Positions 47,318 through 59,631 of a stretch of DNA of 64,000 bases are shown here, in pieces. The position numbers were made by a program, and so were the translations under genes. Under the pieces are notes generated by a model. It did no database searches. It worked only from the letters and a program-made list of their open reading frames with translations, and was not told the DNA's origin. Origin of the DNA: Saccharina japonica (Eukaryota; Sar; Phaeophyceae; Laminariales; Laminariaceae); NCBI GenBank assembly GCA_008828725.1, contig MEHQ01004424.1, positions 129,607-193,606 of the forward strand, written 5' to 3'. The first letter of the stretch is position 1, and each line of letters starts with the position of its first letter.

Positions 47318-50300
47318 GTTACCTTCTGACGGGCGACGGGAAAGTGCTTCGCCATCGCGCCCCCTCGCCCAGCGATGTCCTCCACCAAAAACTCGAGCTG
47401 CTTCTTGTACGTGCGGTGGAAAGCCGGATGGAACTTCGTCAAGACCGCCGCCGCATAGATCAGGTACCCGTAGTGATAGGTATGGTCATTATACCAGGCG
47501 TTGCCGAAGTCCGCGTTCACATCGTTTAGCCCATCCTTCGTGACAATTCCTCCCCAGGTCTTGTCGTACACCAGCAGATCCTGTCCATGTGAGACGCGCG
47601 CGCTCCCTCGCGTCAATCAACGCAGCCAAGGCCGGCACCCTCCCCGGCGAAACACCAAGTTCTCTCGACCCTCTCGACCGCACAGGCATCCACGCATTTG
47701 GCCATTTTCAGCGCCTCCTACAAGTGCTGCTTGCGCACCATTCTGGCCCTAACCACCCACCATCCACGCTGCCAATAAACGGCATCGCCCAAGAATACAC
47801 GCGTCATTCAAACGCGGGAGGCTGGCTCAAAGATGCCTCTTGCGATCAACAAGTGTTTCGTTTTGGTTTCCCTCGTACCTCGTTGGCGTTCTTCATCCAG
47901 GGGGTGAGATAGGCGCTCACCGTAGCCAGCGCAGCGTCTCTGGCGGCACCGTCCCCTTGCGAATCGGAAAACGTACAGAGAGAGAGCCTTCATTTGTCGT
48001 TCAATAAGATGATTCCTTTCGAAACTTGGACCAATAGCAAAAAAGGCGGGCACGAAATGTCTCCTTCTCTCAGTGCACGGCCGCCCGGGGCAAAAAACAC
48101 GTACATGTACAGACACAAAAGAGAGGGCAAGCGACTAGAGACAAACGGACTTAGTGGAAACAGCCCAAAAGCTATGCGTCTGCACGCCCTGGGTCTCTCA
48201 ACAAATAGGCTCGACCAGGTTATCAATGTCCCTCGAGTAGCTTTGCCATGCTCACGTACCTGTCCAAAGCCAAGAACAAAACAAAGTCCCTTCAGGGTAT
48301 TTTCACTTTACTAAGTCCCTTCAGGGTATTTTCACTTTTCTCTTCGCTTGCCCGATCCATCGCCTACGAGCGAGCCTCTCCCAGCCCATCCTCAAAACTA
48401 GGCCGCCGCCGTTGCCGCCACCCCACAAACTACCATACAACGCCTCACGACATCACACAAAGACGCCCCCCCCCCCCCTCAACACGAAAGCAGGAGCCAC
48501 ACAAGCTACATGGAAACGTCCTGCCACAGGAAGAAAAGAAGACCCCTCACCTAGCTCATCGGCGATAAGCGCGAGCCTGGCCATCCGCGCAATTTCCTTG
48601 CCGAAGCCGTACACGTCTGGGGCGGTCGGAAGGGTGGTGTGTAGGTCATCGGCCAGGGCTGCCTTCACCTGCTTCTCCCACGACAGGGACAGCAGGGGGT
48701 CGTCGATGCCCACAGAGGCCTCGTGCAGCGTCGTCCTCGCGGTCCACGCGATATCTGTCAGGTTGTCGCGCATCGTCCAAACGGACCCGACGATTCCTGT
48801 CATCGGTCCCTTTTATGGCATTTTTTTTTCGTTTAATGCGACCCAAGACCCGTTTGGGTTTTGCGCGGATCGGAGTTTCGCGGGGCGAGCGGGGACGAGG
48901 ATTGGCGCGGCACACCCCAAGTTTCGAGAAGGCGAAACGGCGACAGGGGAAACGGGAGTCAGGCAGGCGTTGGCGAAGGGGGGGGGGGCGGCTTGAATCC
49001 AACAATACATATTCCGAAAGAAGCCTGTCGTGTCAGAGCAACACGCGGCGAAGGCTGCTTCAAGCAAAGCCTCGATCTGTTCTCGAAGATTCGCCAGCAT
49101 GATGACACAATAACCTCCACACTAAGCAGTCGAGTTAATGCGCGCACGCGTTTTGCTGAACTACCATGCTGTGCTCTTCGAGCCTCGCCCGTCCTTCACC
49201 TTGATGCTCTGATAGCTGTCCTTCATCAAGAACGCCGCGTCCTCCCCATTCACCCCTCCCATGGTGTCCACGTGGTGGGGCAGCGCCATCATCAGCAGGT
49301 CGCCAAACCCGTCCTTCGCCCACTCGTACCTGCAAGAGAGAGAGGACGTGTCACCGCCCCGAACAGTGCACAAATGCTCAAGAAACGCCTCCAACGAGAA
49401 GAGGGAGCCAACCATTCTCTCTCGCCGACGCAAGCGACATCGCGGCAACAAATTATTGGCGCGCGGGTCGCCAGGAACGGCATTCAGACTGGAAACGTCG
49501 GCCGCCAAATGAATTTTTCGTACTGAAGGACTTTATTCAGTACTCACGCTCCCCTAAGCGCTTCGTCCGCGCTCGTTTGTTCTCTTTCAAGGCGATGATA
49601 TTGCTATCGATCGTGCGGTCACTTTTTCCCGGCTCCTGCTTCCCCGCCCACCTCCCACAGGACATCGAGGCCACGAACTCTTCATTGGCGACAGCCCTGA
49701 GAGCAAGCTAGGTACAAATTCACCAGCGCTACGTATCCTACAGAACTGCCGTTCCTGAGCTTTGGTAAATTCACTCACCCGGCCGTGTATGGGGTTCCGC
49801 AGCCCCACCTACATTGGCTACACGGGTACTAGCGAAAACGACCAGAGGGCGAAAACGCTTACTCACGTCGACACAAACGGGCGATCCCGACGACCTATGG
49901 GCCTACTCTAAACCAATGCACCGCCGCCGTGCAAGAAACATCCACTACGAGCGTGATCACGGCAAAGAACACAACCGCGTCAGAGCTCGCGCTGTGGCTC
50001 AAGTCCGGATTCACCTCATCTCCATCCTGTCGCCGTTCACCGCGAAATTAACTCTGCCGCCTCTGGGGTAGGCGTACGCGTGACGAGTCAGCGTCTTCTC
50101 GCTGTCTTTGTCCCACGGGTGCGGCAGCACAGCCACACGCACGATGCCCGAAAACGGCCCCTCCATCTGGGAACACCGGACGCCACCAAAACACGGATAC
50201 GCGGCGGTGGGGGACACGCAGGTTGCGGGAGCGTTTCACACAGAGGTATCCACACATTTCATCATTGTCTAGCCGCGCACGTTGTTGGTGCGAGGGAAGA

Positions 50301-53300
50301 GTGGCGGGACGGCATCCATGCCGCGGACGCCTTACTCGCCCTAAATTGTGAGAAGGAAACGAGAAAATTCCGGTGAACGTGTGTCGGACAGGAGCATCGT
50401 GACGAGGCCTCAACAAAACCGGTGCCATAAGCTGGTGGCAAAAAAAATGCCACCGATCGCAAACTCGGCGTTATCGACAGAGCCAACGGGGTCCTTGATC
50501 CTGCTCGCTGTACAAAAAAAAAGCAACAGCGATCGAAAAATAACAATCAGGAACCCACCGCACATAGTGAAAATACAACGTACGCTCGGCACAACACGCC
50601 CGCCCATCGTGCCCTATACTTCGACACGAAACACGCCCTGCCATCGAAACCGCCCCAAACTGCTCCATATTAGCGGGCAGCGACGCTCGAAAACGCTCCA
50701 CGCACCTGAACCTCGTGCTCGGAAACCAGCTTCCACGTCACCGACTCGGAGGTAAATACGAGCCAAGTCTCCCAGTTGCTGAGCGCTAGCTTGAATGTGG
50801 TCCCGTGCATGGAAGAGCCCACCTTAGCCGCCTCACCGTCCACCTGAAATGCCAAGGTCATTTATACCCGGGGAGTTAGATCAGACCGTATGGAACGGCA
50901 GCAGGGAGTACGACAGTGGCGCAGTCCAGAAGGTGTTTTTTTTTTTTCTACCCTCCGGCGGATTGTTAAAAATATTTGTTTTACACGTGGAAGGCGTTCG
51001 TGGACACCGTGCCGGGTGTATCTGATTGACTCTGGCCCACCTCAGACAAGGTAGCAAGGTACCAGACCGACTAGCTGGTAGAACCTGTCTGTACGACGGG
51101 TACAAACCTGCCTCGGCTGCCTGCAAGGTGGTTTTGGTGTGCTCCGGTTGCCTGTCCTTTCCTGTCGTTCTTAGTCTTGCTCTGTTTTACGTTGTTTTTC
51201 ATTACATTTCATTTCGTTTCATTTCCTTTGATTTGTATTGTCTGTCGCATCTCCTCTGGGAGAAGTACGGCACTTTCTTCTTTTTGTCATGTTTTTGTTT
51301 GGTTGTTTGATTTTTTGTTGGTTTGCTTTATTGTTACTTTTTTTTCTTTATGTTTTCATTTTCGCCTTCTCTCTTCTTTTTTACTCTTTTTCTCTCTTTC
51401 ATGCACCTGGATTGCTAACAGGGTAGGTCTTGCCTGCCGTATATGGCATTGCATTGTCTGCTCTGCTTACTGCACTGCAGCGTAGTATCTCTGTGTTGTA
51501 GTTTTGTGACCACAGAACTGGTACCTCTCTAGGATGAACAATCGGCACAGACACTGGGTACGCTGGATGTCGACGGGTAGAAAGGAAGGTATAATGTGAA
51601 GAACACACACACCTCAAAAGGAAAACATCGGGCGGGTGTCGACCGTCGTCGCGTGCACTGACAATGCCCGTCGATGCGCGGCTCGTTGGGACGCGGGATA
51701 TGAAGGGTGTCGTCACTCGTCCACAGTGTACCGTGTTCAACCCGAGTGCGGCGCCATGCGAAAAACAATTCCGCCAACTTAAAGTTTCACGACTGAAAAG
51801 TAAGGGTTGCTTGAGATGGCTTACGACTTGCAGATTTGGCGCGTGTCGCAATAAAAATGCTTGAAATGACAGCTTCATTGGGAGAGTTCCTGATACACTG
51901 CCTGGCACACGGATCGATACCGATGAAAATGTAGTGGCCCGTAAAATACAAAATCAAAACAGCAGGCAGCGGCAGAAACGATGCTATTCTCGACCTGGGG
52001 CGGCACCCTGTAGCTATCTCCCCGTCTCCCAAGCGGTTCTTAGTAGGATGTAGCTCACCCTTTATTGCTACTCGCCGAACATCTTACGGCGCTTCACGCT
52101 TGGTGCAAACAACGTCTGTCTGTGGTCGGTCAAGTTCCGTCCCGGCATTGTAGAGATGTGAGGGTCTATGGTCATACGACCACGGCCATGCATGGCATGA
52201 GTACATCCGCCCCCCGCGCCCCACTCCTCACCTCGAGTATGTTGCCGTTGCTTTTGATGCGAGGAGTCGCTAGGGCAAACTCGAACGTCATATACGGCGA
52301 CCCGCGCGCTGCCAGCGTTTGGAAGTAGCCTTCACCTTCAGTGTCGTGCTGGATGGTCACCGTCAAGTTGTCGTACCTGAAGCAAACGTCCGGGTGAACA
52401 GCTCGCCCGTAAGGGTGTGGTAATATGATGCGCTTTGAACGCTTCAAGACGCGAAGTTACGTGCTGGAACCAGCCCTGATTACTATAATACCTTCCGACG
52501 GCGCCACCGTTTGCCATTCGGTCGACCTCACCAGAGGCAAGCATTCCTGTCGTAAGAACAACATTGTGGTGAAACTAGAAAAAACGCAGGACAAGATGCT
52601 GCGGAAGCTAATGCTTCCCCCTAAAGCACGCGCCATCACCGGTCTGTATCGCAAAACGAGAGGGACAGGCAATGATATTATCGTCACTGCAGCCGACTGG
52701 CTAAAACAAACGGACTATCGCGCTTTACCGGCGCTGTCTGTGCCTGGGGTAAAAAGCGAACGATCGGATGGTTGAGGGCAACACGGGACTGCCCCTCGAT
52801 CCCGAAAGCGTCAGTTTTCCCCAACAATACGTATCATCGGCGTAATCACTTACCCCCGTGCCGCGAAACCTCGCACACGCGCCAAGACACGAGCGACAAA
52901 AACCTTCGAACAACGTGCATCGCAACTCACTTCACGATGTGGCGTCCCACGACCCCCTCCGCGGCGGACACGTTAAGATCCGGGGCGTACGCGTCCTGCA
53001 CGCGCTTCGCAGACTCAACGCGCCGCATCGCGGAGTACGAAACTCCGACCCCCCGGTCGGTCGACTTGATCGCGTACGGGAGAGGAGCCACGGGATAATC
53101 CCCTTCACCGATTACCAAGTTCAGCCACCAAGCGCCCGTGGGGTAGGGTAGCTCGACGGCGCCCCACAGTTTCCCAGGTCGGAGCGGGTGCTTGGTCGTG
53201 GTGGTGAAAGGGAAGCGGGCGTCCGTCTCCAGGCCCACGCTTCCTGGGGTGCTCCGGACAACCCCGGATAACGCGACCTGAACAGGAGGAAGTGGGGATT

Positions 53301-54644
53301 ATCACCCGATGGGTTCCAACTTATAATCGAGTTTTCCGGGATGGGGTTCTAGATTGTCCGCGAAGTTTGAAAACATTCTAAAGGTTCTACCACTAGAAGC
53401 ATCGCTTGCGCGCATACTACTTTTCTCCTTCGGCAACTCTCCTCGCGTCGAATGTAGGAAAACCCTCCAGGGAAACGAGTGGAACCATAAAAAATAAAAA
53501 TAGAGTGTTTTGCCCAACGTGAGACGGCCACTGCTCCGTTTTCTGGTTTCAAACCCCGTCTGAACCTCCCATCCCTGGATGTATCGCCGGACATATTTTC
53601 GCACGGCTCACGACATTCTTGGCTGTCTACGACGGATTGCTCGCCGCCCCCCCCAAAAACAATACGCCGAATTTAGTCAGACCGCGCTGTTCGGAAGCAC
53701 CGATTGTTTAAATCGACGTCTAACCTACTGTGACATCGGCCTCGCCAGTTTTCCACTGGCTCTCTGGAGGTTACGACGATCAGGCTAAAGGGCTAGAGAG
53801 ACACGGCGGTCATATTAGATATCACGCTGTGGCCCGCTTTTTCAGAGTTTGCGGCCACCACTTGCTACACCGTCACGTTTCAGGGGGCCAGCCTACAGCA
53901 ATTTCCGAGAGAGCTGCTAAAGATAGTGCGGAGCCACAGCAGCGGAACTCGACACGGTTGCGCTTGGCGCGCCAACGCGAGTTCTCGATCCTACAGCGTA
54001 CGGCCGCTGTAGTTGAGTTTTTGAGGCAACGCTTCTGCTTGTCTTGGCGATGAGCAAAAACATCAAACCGTCAATACCTTTGCTGAATTGTCACCATGTT
54101 GGGCATGTGGGCGTCTCGTATCCCTCCCTCATACAAGGGGGGCATACAGCATACCAGGTACTGGCGTTGCTACACCATCCTGTGGGTACACGTTCTCAGG
54201 CGTACGGCTGCGCTGCATGTATTTACATCGCGGTGTGTACCACAGTAGTGTACTACTTGCAGGCGCTACGCACGTAAGACACTACACGACGCAATAGATG
54301 CAGCTGCTTAGCCACCCACCGCTACGTGCACAGAGAGAGAGGGAGTCACTCAGACGCGCGAGCTAAGAAACCCCTCTGCAAGCCGTCGAATCGCTACGCA
54401 CCAGCCCAGATAAGACGACAGCGACCAGAACGCTCAGGTACAGGTACATCCCGCATCCCGCCCTTGTCGCGGCACCATCCTGCTGGTCCGCACATTGGTC
54501 TCCGGCGTCGCGAACCGCTGGTGATGAGACCGCGCCGTACGAGGATGACCCTTCTAGATCCGTCAGTCGCTGCTCGTCCTCTACAGCATGAAGCAGAACG
54601 TCGACCCATGGACAGGAGGGGCAAGACATTGAAAACGGACACAT
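39543..54644 (-). CDS. GH81 endo-1,3-beta-glucanase with membrane anchor and cysteine modules
   Basis: Predicted 963-aa enzyme cleaving beta-1,3-glucan (laminarin or callose). Exons, 5' to 3' on the minus strand: 54644-54402, 53277-52931, 52376-52232, 50843-50706, 50166-50015, 49329-49200, 48809-48551, 47955-47879, 47580-47323, 46309-46094, 45180-45107, 43900-43764, 43345-43199, 42822-42737, 42050-41967, 40723-40551, 39768-39543 (TAG). All junctions are GT-AG and phases agree. Residues 67-90 form one hydrophobic segment split by intron 1, with a short N-terminal tail, so it is likely a type II anchor. GH81 landmarks: NADFGNAWYNDHTYHYGY (Asp529), GDGKSQESVSE (Glu605 and Glu609, the essential pair in fungal GH81), VHCINMLPFTPITEE, and the terminal GNSKTNSLYWIATRP. 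Residues 794-962 hold four six-Cys modules (C-x5-C, then CC-x9-CC). Start ATG 54644 is the first ATG in the open frame; ATG 54629 is an alternative. Exon 1 is the least certain part. Confidence 0.88.
40917..41287 (-). repeat. Poly(C)-tailed dispersed repeat (PC), long copy in GH81 intron
   Basis: Nearly full-length match to 26624-26990 with few differences. It lies in the intron between the exons at 42050-41967 and 40723-40551, in the same sense as the gene. Confidence 0.85.
44018..44240 (-). repeat. 87-bp G-tract tandem repeat ending in a PC fragment
   Basis: Two near-identical 87-bp units start with a G-run and CACCAATTTTATGGCATG. A third position (44191-44240) holds the tail end of the PC repeat (CACTCATGTTCATGCATGG), also preceded by a G-run. 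The two unit types resemble each other loosely. All lie in the GH81 intron 43901-45106. Confidence 0.7.
45228..45295 (-). repeat. Poly(C)-tailed repeat (PC), heavily truncated copy
   Basis: About 50 bases next to a G/C tract resemble the tail end of PC, with more divergence than the other copies. It lies in the GH81 intron 45181-46093, close to an exon acceptor. Confidence 0.5.
47226..47317 (+). repeat. CAA/TTG trinucleotide microsatellite
   Basis: About 30 CAA-type triplets lie in the GH81 intron just after the donor at 47322. Read on the minus strand they give poly-Val or poly-Leu frames that are not coding. Confidence 0.9.
51170..51610 (-). repeat. R1 repeat, copy B in GH81 intron
   Basis: Matches 1-275, including the TCTCTCTAGGATG core. 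It has a T-rich plus strand at 51170-51410, which is an A-rich 3' end if read on the minus strand. It lies in the GH81 intron 50844-52231. Confidence 0.6.
52031..52222 (+). repeat. Poly(C)-tailed repeat (PC), 5'-truncated copy
   Basis: Starts inside the element at AAGCGGTTCTTAGTAGGATG and ends CATGAGTACATCCGCCCCCC. It lies in the same GH81 intron, antisense to the gene. Its C-rich tail lies within about 10 bases of the splice donor of exon 52376-52232. Confidence 0.75.
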
Positions 54645-55294
54645 CCGCGAGCAGTTCAGCAGTATCGCCAACGCGTCCCAGAAATGGTGGGATATTAAAT
54701 GACAGGCATTACAGCAAAAAAGGTTCCTCGATACATCGAGAGCAGCGCGGTCGCTGAGCTATTTCGCATCGACTCCCACTTCTACCACCACAGGCTGTTG
54801 TGTTCCCGGCAACTTGTTTCATGAAAACCGCACGGGTTTGGGCTGCGTTTTCTCCACTTTATAATCTGAGCCGGTCGAGGACAACTGCCGCGTTTGCTAG
54901 CTGCTGGTGCTGTCTGCAGTGGCGCAATTGTTTGCGTCCCGGGGAACTCTGTGCATAAACCGAGGAATTACTGCATGGTTCAGAGGGGCCGTAGGCTGGT
55001 CTTTACATACCTGGTATAAACTAACGTGCATGACATCGGCCGAAAATAGGCAAAGTTCGTGGTTTTATCTTCTCAAACCTCAAAACGGACAGCAGGGGCA
55101 ACACTGTTAATTGTAAACCAGCGCACAACATAAAAAAAGGCCAGATGGCCCCATCGACCGCCCTCTTCGATCCTCCTTATACAATGCAACAGTAGTAGAG
55201 GCCCCTGTATACTGTACGTATAGTGTCGGTTGAGCAGTGCCGGCTGCCCGCTGCGTATAGTGCCTGTGAAATCGCATGACACAGATGGGATTAA
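54645..55294. other. Upstream region of the GH81 gene
   Basis: This region should include the GH81 promoter on the minus strand. I see no clear TATA box and no other gene. Confidence 0.35.
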
Positions 55295-56123
55295 GGGCCC
55301 GTTTTAACGAGTATGAAATAAATTCAATTTGGAAAAAATAAAATTCAAATACGCTTTTCATTGGTCAACACGCACCAGCATCAAAGATTAGGATCTTGGG
55401 GTCTAATCAATTTGAATTGGACGAAAAAACCAAGAAGGTCCCAGGACCTTCTTTTCCAAAGAATTCAAATCAAATTGAGGAGTTGGCCCGACTTGGACCG
55501 GCATGTCCACGGTGGGCAAACGCCCCCGGTACAATCTCGTCATTTCTTGGTGGCATCGATGACCACGACCGAGGCGACAACACGTGAACCACAACCCGAG
55601 GCCACCGGGACAACAGCCGCGCCCACGCCTATAGACCATAGCACAGCGTACCCCGGCGGTGGCGCCTCAAAACCAATCATGGCGGTCGCAATCCCCAACT
55701 TTTCAACCAGCTCGATGCTCCAACCCGATAAAAAACCGAGCGATCGACCCAAAAACAGCATGATACGCTCAAGACTTCGATAACACCATCGCCGCCCCTG
55801 TCTCGCCCGTGGCGTTCCAGGGATCCCTACGCCCACCTAGGAGACCCTGAGAGCGATAGCTTCCTAGCCTGGGCGGTCAAAAGCAAAAGTATGCTGGCGG
55901 CGGCGCGCACGCGTCGACGCATGCTTTCCCTCTCGTCTCCTCTCGTCGATTTTTTTCACCTGGGCGCTGTGACGCATGCTGCGTTTTTTCGATTTCATAA
56001 ATATTTGAACGAGCAATTCACTATTCCCCATAGGACGCAAACCACTTTTTTTTTGCGAAATCACATTCAAATAGGATTTTATTTTCCAAATTGAATTTTT
56101 GCTGTCTTCGTTAAGATGGGCCC
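55295..56123. mobile_element. 829-bp Harbinger-like non-autonomous element
   Basis: Begins GGGCCCGTTTTAACGAGTAT and ends with the inverted equivalent (TTCGTTAAGATGGGCCC). TAA lies directly outside on both sides (55292-55294 and 56124-56126), the 3-bp duplication expected of PIF/Harbinger. The first 110 bases match the small MITEs. The interior is unrelated to them and holds a Thr/Pro-rich frame near 55556-55783 that I do not recognise. No transposase was seen. Confidence 0.7.
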
Positions 56124-58010
56124 TAAGCAGTAAAGCAGCGTGACAGCAGTGTGCGGAGTAGTGCCGGTTGCTGCTATAGTGCCAGTATTGTTGGCTGCCG
56201 CCTGCATACCCCAAAACGTTTGTACCGAGTATGTTTGTATGTCAGGCGGGGCAGCAGGCTAAACTTACCCCTACACTCGGGGTATCTCCAGCGACTGAGG
56301 GGGTCCCACATGAGTCGGTGACCTTCGGATCCCTGCGAGCTGAGTCCAATAGACTACGCGTAGCACTCGACGGCGTGGTTTCTCCATCACGCCGTGCAAA
56401 CGACTACTCGTACGAGTACGAGTACCTATTAATAGTCATGGGCCGAGTGCTTTCAGCGGATATCATACGTATGCTATGACGTGTACTCCTGCGATCGTAC
56501 TGATTTTCATTTTTCGGCTACCGCTGTGCCTGCATCATGCTCCATATCATATCTGCCTGTGTCCTCCTGCGATGCTTTCGGTGCCGGCGGTGTTTTTGTC
56601 ATGTTGTATTCATCCGCAGAGCAACTTCAACACAAGATCATGACAGACCACACAAGACCACAAGACCACGGGGGCTGCTGCCATGGGTCTCCAGTGGTGT
56701 GGATCTTGCTGATGAGTGATACGTAGAGGAGGTTTGCTCGTACGGGTGCTGAGTTCTGGTATATATGGAGGTGATGGCAGCATTGCAGCCGGCCCCGCAG
56801 TGCGTCTATCGGTGGCCAGCATGCAAGACTCCTATCCCATAGTGCATTATCACAGCAATATTTGTGTATACAGTCAGTAGACGCCAAGCACGACGGAACG
56901 AGCCAAACATGGTATCGGCAAGGGCACGGCCGTCGTACGTCGCGGAGCGACATCAACGTTGATTTTTGAAATCATGAGCCGTCTTTTTCCTTGTTCACGC
57001 TCATATATGCTCACCGGGAAACGACAGGATTTCCTGATCCTCGTTGATCCTTTGACTTAGCACGTGCGAAGCAGCTCCAGGACTAGCCGTTGCGCTATTG
57101 GCCTGAAGCATGTTCTACGAGTCCCGACAGGAACGGAACTTAGCTTGAGATGCCGCCTATATCAAAAAGGTTGTGCGCGAGGCAACTCTTTGTGGCTGTG
57201 TTTCGAAGGAGTTCCATTATTCCGCGAGGATTCTGGTTCGGGATATCGTTTAGGGAGATTTTGCTCTCGCTCCTCATGCGTCACGGTCAACACCTGACGA
57301 AGCCAAGACAGAGAGAGGTGAATGAACTAAGTGTGTAGCCAGTATGACTGTATTGAACTTCCTTGTGCATTTGGTGGAGCTTGCTAGGCTGTAGTTGCCG
57401 GCCCTCCCGGTGCACGCTTCGATGTGATTTGCGTATACTCGTACGATACATGTACAGAGCAGTTTTATGTACGTACAGCAGCCAAGTGAAGTATATACGA
57501 GTCTCTGCTGCAATGCAGCTAAAATCGTGAATACATGTCACCTGGCTCATGATCTCTTGTACTCGTGTGTACATCGCCGCTTTGGCAACACATGCGTCCG
57601 TATCACGAGTCGCCTTCGTTGAAGTGCAAGCCGGGCTCTTGAATGCAACGGAAATCGTGCATCCTTGCCTTGTTTGGAAGCGTGTAGCTACGTGTGCCTG
57701 GGATCGGCTGTCGTCGAGTCAGAGCAAAGCACGTAACGTCCGCCCCTCAACGGTGGGCCCTCATATTATACCAGAGGTACAGCAGTACATGTATACTCGT
57801 ACTCGTAGGGAATGGCCATGAGTTTATACCTGGTACCGGATAAGGCATTCCCCATACGTGCGAGAGTGGGCCTGCTGTGCACCTGGTTGCTTGTGGGTTG
57901 TATGCTGCACTACCGGTGCTCGTATAGCATCAAACAGTACTACTCGTACTCTGTTAGGGTGCGCTGTGTACTGCTGCTGCACACGCCCGTCGTGCCTACT
58001 ACTGTAAAAT
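56124..58010. other. Intergenic DNA, no gene recognised
   Basis: A palindrome cluster ACTCGTACGAGTACGAGTAC lies at 56403-56430, as at 4529. Short frames have no family resemblance. Several CTCGTAC motifs occur. Confidence 0.35.
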
Positions 58011-58125
58011 ACAGTGTGACATGTCATCACTCTCTACTCGTACTACTCGTACAGCAGTCGTGCCTACTACTGAAAAAACAGTGTGACATGTCATCACTCT
58101 CTACTCGTACTACTCGTACAGCAGT
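58011..58125 (+). repeat. 66-bp tandem duplication
   Basis: The block CAGTGTGACATGTCATCACT through CTCGTACAGCAGTC occurs twice, 66 bases apart. Confidence 0.85.
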
Positions 58126-59631
58126 CTCACTGCTGTGCGCAACCCGAACCAGTTTTTAACAAGGCACGTGCCGCGTGCCGCATCTCTGGTGCGTCAGTTA
58201 CTCGTATACCTGGTACGGGTTACAGGGAGTACCCCAACTATTTCCAGATTGCTCTTATCTTGCGCAACGGAGGATAGTATCCACCCCAAACCCAACATGC
58301 TCCGTCCCGGCATTGTAGGGATTCGAGGGTCTATGGCCATACGACTACAGTACGGCCATGCGCGACATGAGTACACCCCCCCCCCCCCTATCTCGGCCCC
58401 GGGTTTCAGGACGACTCTACGTAATCTCTAGATGTTTTATCGGAACAGGAAATTCAGTCGCCTTTCGCTGTGTTTGGGCCATCGGCTGGTTCGTGCCTCA
58501 GCAGAGGGCTGGTGGTACAGCTTAGTGTCTCGTCTACAGCAGCAGCTTGTGATTCTCTTCAGACTGACCGCCCTCGCTTTCTCAACAGAAGTCTACACCT
58601 CTGCTTTGAGGTGGTTGGTTGGTCGAAATTGATCGAAATTTGGGGTACACAAAATGAGATAAAAAAACAACCCCCGCCTGAACGTGTGCACGTCACTTGC
58701 GGACAGCTACAGCTCCTCGCAATGAACCTCAGGCCGCGACATTGAAACACGCTCCTGGTGAGGTGTCGGGTGTGCCAGTGTAGTCGTAAACTACCAGAAA
58801 CGACTCACGAGGTGTTTTTGTCAACTCGAAGTTGCGAGCCAGAAGAACAAAAAACTCCCAAATCGCATTAATTTCACGAGCGGGAGCCTTAGTACTATGG
58901 CTACGTACGTCATCTATGAAAAAACGGCTTTCCCCAAAAGTGTTCTTGTCTCTACGTAGGCGGAGTTTTGAGCTGTTTAGCTGACGTACCCGAAAATAGT
59001 GTGGACAGGGAAATTACTTTTCCATTACTGGGCCCAAAAAGCTCTGGATTCTTGTTTATTTGCCTCTCTTTTTCTGACTTCGAAGTGCGGGTCTTGGTTT
59101 TAAACCCCTCCCTCTATTTCCAAGCTGTTTGTGTATATTGCCGAAACGCCTACGCGCGCCTACTCGACAGCAGATACCTGAGGGTTCCTCGGTGGCCTTA
59201 GGTCGGCGTACCCACTGTTTACTGTATGAGAAGATTATACTCGTAAGCGTTCCTTGCACATTTCGATACGAATATGACGAACATCTACTTCGAAGTATTA
59301 GTATGAAGAGCGACGGAGAGCGGCCTGCATCGTCAATATGTCACCCCCCCCCCCCCCCCCCCCTTTTTCTTGCTGTTGAAGAAACGTGAACACTTTCTTG
59401 CGGGCCAACCTCGGGCGGATGGATGAAAACTTCCAACCCTGTAATCCGTACTCGTTGGGGTTTGGGTTCTACTGCTGCTGTTGTTGGTCGACGGCCGAAT
59501 AAACGTTTCTTCGGCAACAACGGCAGCCCGGGTTTTCCACCAGGCTACCCTCCAACCAAATGACAAACGCGTGCTACGATAGAAGTAGCACTATTTTCGC
59601 TGAAACGTTTTCTGGATGACGGGGCTCCTTA
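58126..59631. other. Intergenic DNA with one PC repeat
   Basis: No gene was recognised. It holds the truncated PC copy at 58288-58389 and a C20-type run near 59343. Confidence 0.35.
58288..58389 (+). repeat. Poly(C)-tailed repeat (PC), truncated intergenic copy
   Basis: Starts at AACCCAACATGCTCCGTCCC and ends CATGAGTACAC followed by a C-run. It keeps only the last 100 or so bases of the family. Confidence 0.8.

Noticed and set aside
46996-47616. Single long minus-strand frame as a complete protein
   Set aside because: Only 47323-47580 is GH81 exon. The rest is read-through into upstream sequence and a CAA microsatellite in the intron.
49165-49199. Alternative donor extending the GH81 exon at 49200
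   Set aside because: Extending to the GTAG at 49165 breaks the phase with the next exon. The donor after AAG at 49200 joins in frame and restores the family motif leading to WTM.
55361-55783. Frame inside the 829-bp element as a host gene
   Set aside because: It lies within a mobile element, has a low-complexity Thr/Pro-rich product, and shows no domain I can name.
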